The position numbers and the translations under genes were made by a program. A model generated the notes under the pieces. It did not search any database, had not been told where the DNA came from, and worked only from the letters and a program-made list of their open reading frames with translations. Below are positions 47,411 to 56,221 of a stretch of 64,000 nucleotides of DNA, one piece after another. The DNA lies in assembly GCF_000784835.1 (NCBI RefSeq), contig NZ_JSFH01000006.1:1-64000 (forward strand). The letters run 5' to 3'. The stretch is from Thermotoga sp. Mc24. GTDB taxonomy: Bacteria; Thermotogota; Thermotogae; Thermotogales; Thermotogaceae. Each line of letters opens with the position of its first letter. Position 1 is the stretch's first letter.

Positions 47411-48301
47411 ATGGAACTCAAACTCGAAAGACACCCGGCGAATCCCATTCTGGAACCTTCTCCGTACTTTCTCTGGGAAAGCCGCTTTGTTTTCAACCCG
47501 GCTGTGGTGTACGACGGAGAACTCTTCCACATGCTCTACAGAGCCCAGGGAGAGGACATGGTATCAAGGATTGGCTACGCTGTGAGCACCGACGGAATCC
47601 ACTTCAACAAGTTCGAAAAGCCCGTTTTCTCACCAAAGAGTGACGACGAGCTCTATGGAGTGGAAGATCCCAGGATCACGAAAATTGGTGATGAATATTA
47701 CATGGTCTACACTGCCTATTCGCCTCGTGGCGTGAGAATCGCCATGGCATCGACAAAGAACTTCATCACCTGGAAAAGATATGGGGTTGTGATACCGGAT
47801 ATAGACAACAAAGATGCTGCGCTGTTTCCAGAAAAGATCAACGGAAAGTACGTCATGTTCCACAGAATACCACCTGATATGTGGCTTGCCTTCTCAGACG
47901 ATCTTGTACACTGGGACAACTTCGTGAAGATCGCATCTCCTCGTCAGGGAATGTGGGATGACCTGAAGATAGGAGTTGGTGCCCCTCCGATAAAGACCGA
48001 GTACGGCTGGCTTGTCCTGTACCATGGTGTTCAAAACACGGGAACTTCCCGGCCAATCTATCGCCTTGGTTTCATGCTGCTTGACCTGGAGGATCCCACA
48101 AAGGTGATAAAGAGATCGAAAGAGCCGATCCTTGAGCCAGAAGAAGACTGGGAAAAATTCGGCGGCGTTCCAAACGTGGTCTTCAGCGATGCGATGATAG
48201 AATACAACGGCTACTACTACGTGTACTACGGAGCAGCGGACAACTGCATTGCTCTTGCCACGATCCCGGTGGAGAAAGTGATGAAATGGTGTAGAAGCTA
48301 A
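47411..48301 (+). CDS. GH130 family glycoside phosphorylase (mannoside type)
   Basis: A 296-residue five-bladed beta-propeller enzyme of family GH130. Hallmarks are NPAVVYDGELFHMLYRA, the catalytic Asp86 in GVEDPRI, and the C-terminal FGGVPNVVFSDAMIEY and YYGAADNCIALA. GH130 enzymes cleave beta-mannosides with phosphate, giving mannose 1-phosphate; the linkage (beta-1,4 to Glc, GlcNAc or Man, or beta-1,2-Man) is not evident. There is no signal peptide, so it acts on sugar already imported by the ABC system encoded just upstream. A hairpin terminator follows. Confidence 0.9.
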   Translation: MELKLERHPANPILEPSPYFLWESRFVFNPAVVYDGELFHMLYRAQGEDMVSRIGYAVSTDGIHFNKFEKPVFSPKSDDELYGVEDPRITKIGDEYYMVYTAYSPRGVRIAMASTKNFITWKRYGVVIPDIDNKDAALFPEKINGKYVMFHRIPPDMWLAFSDDLVHWDNFVKIASPRQGMWDDLKIGVGAPPIKTEYGWLVLYHGVQNTGTSRPIYRLGFMLLDLEDPTKVIKRSKEPILEPEEDWEKFGGVPNVVFSDAMIEYNGYYYVYYGAADNCIALATIPVEKVMKWCRS

Positions 48302-48325
48302 TATAGGAATAAAGATGAATAAAGC

Positions 48326-48358
48326 AGGTGATCCCCAGAGGAGGGATCACCTTCTTTT
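48326..48358 (+). terminator. Intrinsic terminator after GH130 gene
   Basis: A 10-bp AGGTGATCCC/GGGATCACCT stem with a 7-nt loop, followed by TCTTTTG. It ends transporter module A. Confidence 0.85.
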
Positions 48359-48407
48359 GTGGTATGGTAGTATTGATTACAAGCTAAAATACACGGGAGG
48401 CGGAAAG

Positions 48408-49448
48408 ATGAAACCAGCGTATATTCTGATAATGGACTACATAAAAGGGAAAATTTTATCTGGCGAGCTCAAACCAGGTGATAAAGTCCCATCAGAGAAC
48501 GAGCTGGCTAAAAGGTTTGAAGTTAGTAGATTGACAGCAAGAAAAGCATTGGAGAGGTTGGAATACGAGGGTATCGTAACAAGAATTCAGGGATTGGGGA
48601 CTTTCGTGGCCTCTTTTCCAAACACACTGAGGGGTAAGAAGATAGGTGTTTTAATATCTAACTATCAGGACACCCGTGCTGCCATGTTGTTCGGTATATT
48701 AAAGACCTTTCAGAAATTCTCCATGGACGTAATACCTTTCAATGCTGAAGCTGAAATCATGAATCCAATTAATGAAGAAAAACTCCTGAAGGAGCTGTTG
48801 AGATTGGGAATTGTTGGATTGATAATGGAGCCACGTATTACTTCTTTATCGAATCATTTCCTGATGGGTCTCATAAGAGAGAACTTTCCTGTCGTTTTTG
48901 TTGATAGGACGATAGAAGGTTTTCCAAAGGTACCTGCAGTTCTTTCGGAAAATAGAATTGGGGGCAGAATGATAGGAAAGCATATGAAAAAACATGGTAT
49001 TTCTCGTGCTTTATTTGTAACGGAAGAACCACTGGAAGTATCCAGTGTTAAGGAGCGATATGAAGGATTAAAAGAAGAAATCAAAGAGGTTCATTATGAA
49101 CTAGTGATCGATTACGATAAAGATTTCATGCGCATCACAAACCAGGTGGTAGCTAACGATATACAAGCTATTTTCTTCTGTAACGATTATTTAGCAGTTC
49201 GAGGAATTACCTTCTTGAAAGATCAGGGGAAGAGGATACCAGGGGACCTATCAGTTTATGGTTTCGATGACCTGAGAGTAAGTATCTACACGAACCCACG
49301 CCTCACTACCGTAAAACAGGATTTCCAAGCCATGGGTGAACTGGCAGCCCTTCAGCTGGTGAAAAAACTCCTCGGTGAATCAGTAGAACCTGAAAAGCAC
49401 ATACCAGTGACCTTAGTAGTAAGAGAATCCTGTGGTTGTAGAAAGTAG
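48408..49448 (+). CDS. GntR-LacI hybrid (AraR-like) transcriptional regulator
   Basis: A 346-residue regulator with a GntR-type winged helix (YIKGKILSGELKPGDKVPSENELA, RLTARKALERLEYEGIVTR) fused to a LacI-type sugar-binding domain (LSVYGFDDLRVSIYTNPRLTTVKQDF). This is the domain order of AraR of Bacillus. The ATG at 48408 follows GGGAGG by 7 nt; the open frame upstream runs through the preceding terminator and is not coding. It probably controls the following transporter operon through a TTGTATATACAA site. Confidence 0.9.
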   Translation: MKPAYILIMDYIKGKILSGELKPGDKVPSENELAKRFEVSRLTARKALERLEYEGIVTRIQGLGTFVASFPNTLRGKKIGVLISNYQDTRAAMLFGILKTFQKFSMDVIPFNAEAEIMNPINEEKLLKELLRLGIVGLIMEPRITSLSNHFLMGLIRENFPVVFVDRTIEGFPKVPAVLSENRIGGRMIGKHMKKHGISRALFVTEEPLEVSSVKERYEGLKEEIKEVHYELVIDYDKDFMRITNQVVANDIQAIFFCNDYLAVRGITFLKDQGKRIPGDLSVYGFDDLRVSIYTNPRLTTVKQDFQAMGELAALQLVKKLLGESVEPEKHIPVTLVVRESCGCRK

Positions 49449-49482
49449 TAAAGACAAATTCTTCATCTCTTTTTGGTGTTGG

Positions 49483-49494
49483 TTGTATATACAA
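49483..49494. promoter_or_regulatory. Candidate AraR-like operator
   Basis: A perfect 12-bp palindrome TTGTATATACAA, close to the TTGTACGTACAA core bound by AraR-type regulators. It lies between the regulator gene and the second transporter, 62 bp before the -35. A looser TTGT-TTGAC-ACAA repeat overlaps the -35 itself. Confidence 0.55.
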
Positions 49495-49556
49495 GAATAA
49501 TCCAGAATAATCCACAATATTCAGTAACGATTGTGCAAAATTAGGTACGAAATTGT

Positions 49557-49586
49557 TTGACACAACAGACAACGGATGATTATAAT
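49557..49586 (+). promoter_or_regulatory. Consensus promoter of transporter module B
   Basis: Perfect -35 TTGACA (49557-49562), 18-bp spacer, perfect -10 TATAAT (49581-49586). It lies 38 bp before the binding-protein start. A promoter this strong implies repression when the sugar is absent. Confidence 0.85.
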
Positions 49587-49623
49587 CGAAGCCGAAGAAT
49601 CTCAGGTCAGGGGGTGAGTGGGT

Positions 49624-50928
49624 ATGAGGTATTTAGTAATCATCCTTTTGGTATTAGCTTTCTGGACTCTCTTGATCGCGGAGACAGTCGAAATCACCTT
49701 CTGGCATTCTATGACGAATCCTGTGGACAGACAGAGCATTGAAGAGATTGTGGAAGAGTTCAACAAAACACATCCGAATATCCGTGTGAAAATCGTAATT
49801 GTTCCGGGCTCAGAGACTGAGATTACAAAACTTATGACGGCCGTTGCTGGGGGAACGGGACCAGACGTGTACTATCTGGATCGTTTCACAGTTGCTCAGA
49901 GGGCAGCATATGGAGTTCTTGAACCACTCGAGGATTATCTCAGAGAGCTTGGATATGACATTGAGGAACTGAAACAAAAGTTCTTCGATTTCGCAGTCAG
50001 AGAATGCATATGGGACGGGAAACTCTGGGCTCTTCCATGGGACACAGATGCAAGAGCACTCTACTACAACAAAAAGCTGTTCAGAGAGGCCGGACTTGAT
50101 CCTGAGAAACCACCTACAACAATAAAAGAATTAGAGGAGTACGCAGAGAAACTCACAAAAAAAGTAGCGGGGAGGTACACGCAGGTTGGTTTTATCCCTT
50201 GGGCTTTCCAAGGATGGCATTACACTTGGGGTTGGACTTTTGGAGGTCGCTTTTACGATGAAGAAAAACAGAGACTAGTTTTCGCAGACGATCCGAAAAT
50301 AATACGCGCGTTTGAATGGCTGGGTGAGTGGGCCAAAAAGTACAATATAAAAGAACTTGAGGCGTTCGTCTCAGCCTTCGGAATGAGTTTCACAGGCGCC
50401 AGCATAGGCGGTGCTGAACCTATAAATCCTTTCCTCGCAGGGAAGTTAGCAATGGTAATTGACGGTAACTGGTTGCTTGCTCAGATCAGAGAACTCGCTC
50501 CCAAGGATTTTGAGTTCGGAGTTGCTTCGATACCAGCACCCGAAGATGGTGAAAAGAACAGTACATGGGCCGGTGGATGGTCCTTAGTCATACCAAAAGG
50601 CGCAAAACATCCAAAGGAAGCCGCTGAGTTCATCTACTACATGGCCACAAAAGGCCAAATCAAGTACGCTGTGGACACTCAGCATCTACCCACCTTAAAA
50701 GAAGCGGTTCCCGAGCTTCTGAAGGTTTCCCCTCCGGAGCAAAAGCTTTTCGCCGACCTCCTGCCGAAAGCTCATGTAAGGCCAGTTATCCCTGTTGGGG
50801 CTTTGCTGTGGGATGAACTCACTAACGCTATGTACGCTGTTCTGTACGGAGAAAAAGCAGCACAGGAAGCGTTGAGAGAGGCCCAGGAGAAGGTCCAAAA
50901 AGAACTGGATAAATGGTTGAAAAAGTGA
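49624..50928 (+). CDS. Sugar ABC transporter substrate-binding protein (module B)
   Basis: A 434-residue family 1 solute-binding protein. Signal peptide RYLVIILLVLAFWTLLIA, then VEITFWHSMTNPVDRQSIEEI, AVAGGTGPDVYYLDRF, and LPWDTDARALYYNKKLF typical of sugar binders. The ligand is unknown; the downstream GH38 gene hints at mannosides. The ATG at 49624 is chosen because GGGGGTGA lies 6 nt upstream; an in-frame GTG at 49618 is closer. This gene has typical G+C, while the regulator and permeases around it are AT-richer. Confidence 0.92.
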   Translation: MRYLVIILLVLAFWTLLIAETVEITFWHSMTNPVDRQSIEEIVEEFNKTHPNIRVKIVIVPGSETEITKLMTAVAGGTGPDVYYLDRFTVAQRAAYGVLEPLEDYLRELGYDIEELKQKFFDFAVRECIWDGKLWALPWDTDARALYYNKKLFREAGLDPEKPPTTIKELEEYAEKLTKKVAGRYTQVGFIPWAFQGWHYTWGWTFGGRFYDEEKQRLVFADDPKIIRAFEWLGEWAKKYNIKELEAFVSAFGMSFTGASIGGAEPINPFLAGKLAMVIDGNWLLAQIRELAPKDFEFGVASIPAPEDGEKNSTWAGGWSLVIPKGAKHPKEAAEFIYYMATKGQIKYAVDTQHLPTLKEAVPELLKVSPPEQKLFADLLPKAHVRPVIPVGALLWDELTNAMYAVLYGEKAAQEALREAQEKVQKELDKWLKK

Positions 50929-50933
50929 ACTTT

Positions 50934-50952
50934 CCCCCCCTCGTGGGGGGGG
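50934..50952 (+). promoter_or_regulatory. Intercistronic G/C hairpin between binding protein and permease genes
   Basis: Seven C, a 4-nt TCGT loop, then eight G form a very stable stem directly after the binding-protein stop. A GGTTATTATG sequence, not a T-run, follows, so partial termination or a 3'-end stabiliser is more likely than full termination. It would give more binding protein than permease. Confidence 0.6.
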
Positions 50953-50984
50953 TTATTATGGGGGTTATGAGAGGGGGCCCACCA

Positions 50985-51854
50985 ATGAGAAAACGGAAAG
51001 AATTCATAACAGGAATTCTTTTCGTTTTACCGGGTATTCTAGGGCTTGCCATTTTCAAAATATATCCAATTGTGGCATCTTTCTTTTACAGCTTTACAGA
51101 GTATCATGTCACCTTGCCACCCAAATGGGTAGGGTTAAAAAATTACTTGGAACTGTTTCAGGATCAGCTTTTCCTCAAAAGCCTCTGGAACACCTTCTGG
51201 TACTTCATAGGATTAGTACCTTTGGGGTTAATCGTAGGTCTCGGTCTGGCGTTGCTTCTGGTTAAAGACATCAAAGGCATCAGCTTCTTCAGAGCGGCTA
51301 TGTACATGCCTTCGGTTGTTCCGGTGTACGCTTTTGCCGTCGTAGCCTTGAATTTTTTCAACCCATATTTGGGATTTGTAAACGGTTTACTGGCGAAGTT
51401 AGGTATCCCGGGGCCACTCTGGACAGCAGACGAGAGACTTGTAAAGCTTACCATAATTCTTATTGCTCAATGGGGCGCCGGTAATCAGGCGATGATTTTC
51501 ATGGCAGCTATCAAAGACATTCCAAGAGAAATTTTCGAAAGTGCACTGATAGATGGAGCAAATAAGTGGCAGATCTTCAGAAAGATCACATTACCCATGA
51601 TCACTCCTGCTATTCTCTACTATCTTGTGTATTCGTCCATTCTTGCTCTTCAATTTTTTGATCTTCCTCAAATAATGTTCGGTGGAGGCCCAAATAACAC
51701 AACCCTTTCGCTGGCAATCTACTTGTACAGGCATGCTTTCAGATATGGAAACATGGGATATGCTTCGTCCATGGCGTGGTTAATGTTTATTGCTGCTTTT
51801 GCGGTGAGTATTCTCTATTTAAGAACTTCTAGAAAGTGGGTCTTTTATGGATGA
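50985..51854 (+). CDS. Sugar ABC transporter permease (MalF type, module B)
   Basis: A 289-residue permease with six membrane segments and EAA loop IFESALIDGANKWQIFRKITLPM. Several in-frame ATGs precede it (for example 50958 and 50967) inside G-rich sequence. I use 50985, which is followed at once by the charged MRKRKEF start and has GAGGGGG upstream; the choice is uncertain. It pairs with the next permease. The DNA is AT-richer than module A permeases. Confidence 0.9.
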   Translation: MRKRKEFITGILFVLPGILGLAIFKIYPIVASFFYSFTEYHVTLPPKWVGLKNYLELFQDQLFLKSLWNTFWYFIGLVPLGLIVGLGLALLLVKDIKGISFFRAAMYMPSVVPVYAFAVVALNFFNPYLGFVNGLLAKLGIPGPLWTADERLVKLTIILIAQWGAGNQAMIFMAAIKDIPREIFESALIDGANKWQIFRKITLPMITPAILYYLVYSSILALQFFDLPQIMFGGGPNNTTLSLAIYLYRHAFRYGNMGYASSMAWLMFIAAFAVSILYLRTSRKWVFYG

Positions 51855-51868
51855 AGGAGGAGATGTTC

Positions 51869-52693
51869 ATGAGACTGATTCTCGGAAAATTATTTCATGT
51901 TCTCTTGCTTTTGATTGTAACCATGATCTATATGGCTCCGTTCTTCTGGATGATTTCTACTTCACTAAAACCGAATTACGAACTCTACGAATTTCCCCCA
52001 AAATTGATACCTTCTGAGATTGCTTTTGACAACTACCCCAAAGCTCTAAAGAGATTTCCTTTTTTCACCTATTTCAGGAATAGCTTGATAATAACAGGAG
52101 GAGCTATCTTGGGGACACTTATTTCCTGCCCTCTAGTTGCATATGGACTCTCCATTCCTCGTTGGAGAGGTAGGGAGCTCATTTTTTATATCATTCTTGC
52201 GACAATAATGCTACCCAGTGCTGCTACACTGGTTCCTACTTTTCTCATTTTCAGTAAATTAAAGCTGGTCAATACTTTCTGGCCGCTCATTCTGCCTTCA
52301 TTCTTTGGTCAACCGTTTTATATTTTTCTGATAAGACAGTTTTTCCTTTCTCTTCCTCGCAACCTCTTTGAAGCAGCCAAAATAGACGGTGCTTCTGAAT
52401 TTCAGATATATCTAAAGATCGCACTTCCCTTAATCAGACCTATTCTCGTCATAGTAGCTTTGTTCCAATTCATAGCCTCATGGAACGATTATCTGGGGCC
52501 GTTAGTCTATTTGACGGACGAGAGTAAGTATCCCCTCGCCCTGGGGTTACCTCAATTTCTCGATAGATACGGCACTTTGTGGAATCAAATGATGGCAGCA
52601 GCAACAATCGCGGTTATTCCCACTCTAGTGTTCTTCATTTTCGCTCAAAAACAAATTCTTGAGAGCATAAAGTTCACAGGATTGAAGGGATAA
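51869..52693 (+). CDS. Sugar ABC transporter permease (MalG type, module B)
   Basis: A 274-residue permease with six membrane segments and EAA loop LFEAAKIDGASEFQIYLKIALPL. ATG 51869 is chosen over 51863 because AAGGAGG is then 8 nt away. In the sampled line from 52201, 23 of 60 bases are G or C, low for this genome. No ATPase subunit is encoded nearby. Confidence 0.92.
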   Translation: MRLILGKLFHVLLLLIVTMIYMAPFFWMISTSLKPNYELYEFPPKLIPSEIAFDNYPKALKRFPFFTYFRNSLIITGGAILGTLISCPLVAYGLSIPRWRGRELIFYIILATIMLPSAATLVPTFLIFSKLKLVNTFWPLILPSFFGQPFYIFLIRQFFLSLPRNLFEAAKIDGASEFQIYLKIALPLIRPILVIVALFQFIASWNDYLGPLVYLTDESKYPLALGLPQFLDRYGTLWNQMMAAATIAVIPTLVFFIFAQKQILESIKFTGLKG

Positions 52694-52713
52694 CAGGCAC
52701 AGGAGGGGTGCCA

Positions 52714-55700
52714 ATGAAAGATGCCGTGATTTATAAACTACTCAGAATGGTTTCGGAGATTGTTCCCTTTGCTATTTTGAGTAGGGAGCAAATAGGAGAG
52801 TGGGATTTTTCCAGTGGCCTTGTCAAGAAGATCGTAACCCCTATTTTCGAATGGAATTTCAACTCCGCTCCTGTTTGGTTCAGAAAGGATCTGTCCCCCT
52901 TCTCCGTCGACGGGGGACAGAGGGCTTACCTGAAACTCTGGTTCGGTGGGGAGACCCTTGTTCTTGTGGATGGGAAACCTTACGGGGAAATCAATGAGTA
53001 CCACAGAATGCTGAACATCACACCACTCGCCGATGGTAAACCACACAGGATAGAAGCTCAGGTGATGCCAAGAGGTCTTTTTGGAAGACCGGAAAAACCG
53101 GTGTTTACAGAAGCTTTCTTCATCGTCGTTGATGAAGCACTGATGAAGGTGGTGAAAACTCTCGAACTCACCATAAAAACGGCAGAAGTAATAGAAGATG
53201 AGTCACTTTCTAAGAAACTGCTGGACATCTCCGAGAAGTTTCTCTCGAAAGTGTGGATCCCAAGAGACACAGATACCTATCTGATGACAGCACCGGAAGA
53301 TCCGGGAATAAAAGATGAGATCAAAAACACCTGGAACACACCGGAGTTCAAAGAGTTCACAGGTGTGAAGCTTTCTGAAGAGTTGAGAAATCAGATTCTG
53401 GAAGAGTTCGAAAAATTCAAAGAAAAGCTGGATAGAATAAGAAAAGACCATCCGAGTTTTGGAACGATTCACCTTGTGGGGCACGCGCACATAGACTACG
53501 CCTGGCTCTGGCCAGTTGAGGAAACGAAGAGAAAGATACTACGCACTTTCGCAAACTCTGTGTTGCTCTCTAAGCTCTATCCAGAGTTCGTTTACACTCA
53601 GTCTTCCGCTCAAATGTACGAGGATCTCAAACAAAATTCACCGGAACTCTTCGGGGAAGTGAAAAAGCTCGTAGAAGAGGGTAGATGGGAACCAGTCGGT
53701 GGCATGTGGGTGGAGTCGGACTGCAACGTTCCATCGATAGAGTCGCTTGTGAGACAGTTCTACTATGGGCAAAAATTCTTCGAAAGGGAATTCAAAAGAA
53801 AGAGCAAGGTGTGCTGGCTTCCAGACGTGTTTGGGTTTTCCTGGGTGCTTCCCCAAATTCTGAAAGAAGCCGGGATAAAATACTTCGTCACCACGAAACT
53901 CAACTGGAACGACACGAACGAGTTTCCGTACGATCTGTGCCGCTGGAGGGGAATAGATGGATCCGAAGTGATCTATTTCAGTTTCAAAAATCCCAACGAG
54001 GGGTACAACGGGAAGATAGATCCCGATACGATCTACAAAACCTGGAAGAATTTCAGGCAGAAACATCTCGCAAACAAAGTCCTTCTCTCATTCGGGCACG
54101 GTGATGGGGGTGGTGGTCCAACCGAAGAGATGCTGGAAAATTACGAAGTTCTGAAGGATTTTCCTGGACTGCCGCGCCTTGAGATGGGAACTGTGGAAGA
54201 ATTCTTCAAAAAAATGGATATCGACGGAGAACTTCCTGTGTGGGACGGAGAGCTTTACCTTGAACTTCACAGGGGAACCTACACTTCACAGTCCAGGACA
54301 AAGAAACTTCACAAAGAAGCGGAAGACAGTCTTTACCTTGCGGAATTGATTTCTGCTTTCACGGATAAAGATTTTTCTGACGAAATAGACGAACTCTGGA
54401 AGATTCTGTTGAGAAACGAATTTCACGATATTCTACCTGGTTCTTCTATAAAGGAAGTCTATGAAGATACAGAAAAAGAACTCAGACATGTGATAGAAAA
54501 ATCAAAAGACATCGTTATCGAATCTCTCAAAGTTTTTTCTTCTGAGAACGAAGAGGTTTTAACCCTTTTGAACGTTTCCTCTTTTCCAAAGAAGTGTCTT
54601 TTCTTCCTCAACGAAGATCTCGCGATTTCCTTTGAAGGAGAAGCGCTCTTGAAACAGAGAACTCACGATGGAAGGTATGTGTACTTCATAGACAGGGAGA
54701 TTCCTCCGTTCACGAAAGTAGAACTGAAATTTCGCAAAGCCACGTTTGAGGAAACTCCAAGTGAGTTGAGAGAAACAAACATCATGGAGAACGAATTTCT
54801 CAGGGTGCACGTCAACGATGACGGAACAATTCAAATCTACGACAAAGAACTGGACAGGTACGTTTTCGAAGAGAAGGGAAACATCTTGAAACTTCATAAA
54901 AACATCCCTGCCTACTGGGACAACTGGGATATCGCAGAAAACGTGGAAAAGACAGGATATACCCTGAGGGCGAAAAACATAGAAAAAATAGAGTCTGGCC
55001 CTGTTCGAGAAGTGATCCGTGTTGAATATGAATCAGAAGGAAGCAGGATCACGCAGCATTACATCCTTTACAGAAAGAGTAGAAGGCTCGATATAGAAAC
55101 GAAGGTAGACTGGCACACAAGACGAGCTCTTCTCAGAGCTTACTTCCCAACAACTGTTCTGTCGAGAAAGGCAAGGTTCGATATCTCCGGTGGTTTCATC
55201 GAAAGGCCCACACACAGAAACACCAGTTTCGAACAGGCACGTTTCGAGGTGCCGTTTCACAGGTGGATGGATCTCTCCCAGACAGACTTCGGTGTGTCTA
55301 TTATGAACGACGGAAAATACGGTGGCAGTGTTCATCAGGGTACTATGGCGCTTTCACTGATAAAAGCGGGTATTTTCCCCGATTTTCTCTGTGACGAGGG
55401 TAAACACAGTTTCACCTATTCTGTCTACGTGCACCCTGGGGACAGCTTGAGAGATGTTGTAAAAGAATCAGAAGATCTCAACAGATCTTTCATCGTTCAT
55501 CGCGGGGTGTTGAACCTCCCCTCTCCTTTACTGGAGATCTCTCCCCAGAATTTCCGTCTCACTTCACTGAGAAGGGTGAATGGCAAAATTGTTCTGAGGC
55601 TTGTTGAGATCTTCGGAACATCAGGAAAACTTTCCATTAAGACCCCGTGGAACGGTGAAATCTACCAGACGAACGTTCTGGAAGAGAAAAAACAGAAAGT

Positions 55701-55758
55701 CACCTTCCCAGTGGTTTACCATCCGTTCAAGATCTACACTTTTGTTGTAGAAGGTTGA
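52714..55758 (+). CDS. GH38 alpha-mannosidase
   Basis: A 1014-residue cytoplasmic class II alpha-mannosidase. Zinc and catalytic motifs are H257-A-H259-I-D261 (HAHIDYAWLW), nucleophile Asp371 in LPDVFGFSW, GHGDGGGGPT and FHDILPGSSI, followed by beta-sandwich domains. It releases alpha-linked mannose from oligosaccharides, and with GH130 it suggests use of mannose-rich glycans. The ATG at 52714 follows CAGGAGGGG by about 5 nt; an in-frame GTG at 52708 is less likely. It is 20 bp after the permease gene and its G+C returns to the genome norm. Confidence 0.94.
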   Translation: MKDAVIYKLLRMVSEIVPFAILSREQIGEWDFSSGLVKKIVTPIFEWNFNSAPVWFRKDLSPFSVDGGQRAYLKLWFGGETLVLVDGKPYGEINEYHRMLNITPLADGKPHRIEAQVMPRGLFGRPEKPVFTEAFFIVVDEALMKVVKTLELTIKTAEVIEDESLSKKLLDISEKFLSKVWIPRDTDTYLMTAPEDPGIKDEIKNTWNTPEFKEFTGVKLSEELRNQILEEFEKFKEKLDRIRKDHPSFGTIHLVGHAHIDYAWLWPVEETKRKILRTFANSVLLSKLYPEFVYTQSSAQMYEDLKQNSPELFGEVKKLVEEGRWEPVGGMWVESDCNVPSIESLVRQFYYGQKFFEREFKRKSKVCWLPDVFGFSWVLPQILKEAGIKYFVTTKLNWNDTNEFPYDLCRWRGIDGSEVIYFSFKNPNEGYNGKIDPDTIYKTWKNFRQKHLANKVLLSFGHGDGGGGPTEEMLENYEVLKDFPGLPRLEMGTVEEFFKKMDIDGELPVWDGELYLELHRGTYTSQSRTKKLHKEAEDSLYLAELISAFTDKDFSDEIDELWKILLRNEFHDILPGSSIKEVYEDTEKELRHVIEKSKDIVIESLKVFSSENEEVLTLLNVSSFPKKCLFFLNEDLAISFEGEALLKQRTHDGRYVYFIDREIPPFTKVELKFRKATFEETPSELRETNIMENEFLRVHVNDDGTIQIYDKELDRYVFEEKGNILKLHKNIPAYWDNWDIAENVEKTGYTLRAKNIEKIESGPVREVIRVEYESEGSRITQHYILYRKSRRLDIETKVDWHTRRALLRAYFPTTVLSRKARFDISGGFIERPTHRNTSFEQARFEVPFHRWMDLSQTDFGVSIMNDGKYGGSVHQGTMALSLIKAGIFPDFLCDEGKHSFTYSVYVHPGDSLRDVVKESEDLNRSFIVHRGVLNLPSPLLEISPQNFRLTSLRRVNGKIVLRLVEIFGTSGKLSIKTPWNGEIYQTNVLEEKKQKVTFPVVYHPFKIYTFVVEG

Positions 55759-55778
55759 AGGTTCAAACTTGTCACTCG

Positions 55779-55804
55779 AGAGCGGGGATGGCACCCCGCT
55801 CTTT
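55779..55804 (+). terminator. Terminator-like hairpin after GH38 gene
   Basis: A 9-bp AGAGCGGGG/CCCCGCTCT stem with a 6-nt loop; only a short T run follows, so efficiency may be moderate. Confidence 0.65.
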
Positions 55805-55873
55805 GATCAACCTAATTTTTCCTGTGTAAACACCCATAAATAAAGCCTTAAACGATTCTTCTAAAATGTGTTC

Positions 55874-55909
55874 TTGATTTGTATCACTGTTATGTTATAA
55901 AAATAACAG
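55874..55909 (+). promoter_or_regulatory. Promoter with inverted repeat before the 59-residue gene
   Basis: TTGATT (55874-55879), 16-bp spacer, extended -10 TGTTATAAA (hexamer 55896-55901). A 7-bp inverted repeat, CTGTTAT (55887-55893) and ATAACAG (55903-55909), brackets the -10 and is a candidate repressor site. Confidence 0.6.
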
Positions 55910-55961
55910 GACAGAAGAAATAAATGATAAAAAGGCATGACAACAAAAAGGAGGTGAAACT

Positions 55962-56141
55962 ATGATGATGTTCTTGCCGCCGGAAGTTGTTAGAGAGATC
56001 CACGAAGAGAGGGTAAAGAAAGCTCTCGAAAATCTCAAAGCCATCGAACTCAAAAAAGAACTCCTTGAAAAGGTAGTGAAAGAAGAAAAGAAAGTCTCCT
56101 CCAGAAGGAGGAGAAGAGAGAAAGAAACAGTCGAAGTGTAA
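55962..56141 (+). CDS. Small highly charged protein (59 aa), unknown function
   Basis: A small gene with strong translation signals: AAAGGAGGTGAAACT directly before three consecutive ATG codons. The 59-residue product begins MMMFLPPEVVREIHEERV and continues as one charged helix (KALENLKAIELKKELLEKVVKEE) to a basic cluster RRRRR and tail KETVEV. It is likely an RNA- or DNA-binding or partner-binding peptide, but no family is recognised. It has its own promoter with an inverted repeat, is isolated between two carbohydrate units, and has no clear terminator. Confidence 0.72.
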   Translation: MMMFLPPEVVREIHEERVKKALENLKAIELKKELLEKVVKEEKKVSSRRRRREKETVEV

Positions 56142-56221
56142 AGATTATTTATCCGCCATCTTTAACGATCTGCCTTCCCAGATATCCTTCTTCGAGTCTT
56201 CCAGGCATCCCTCCCCTACTT

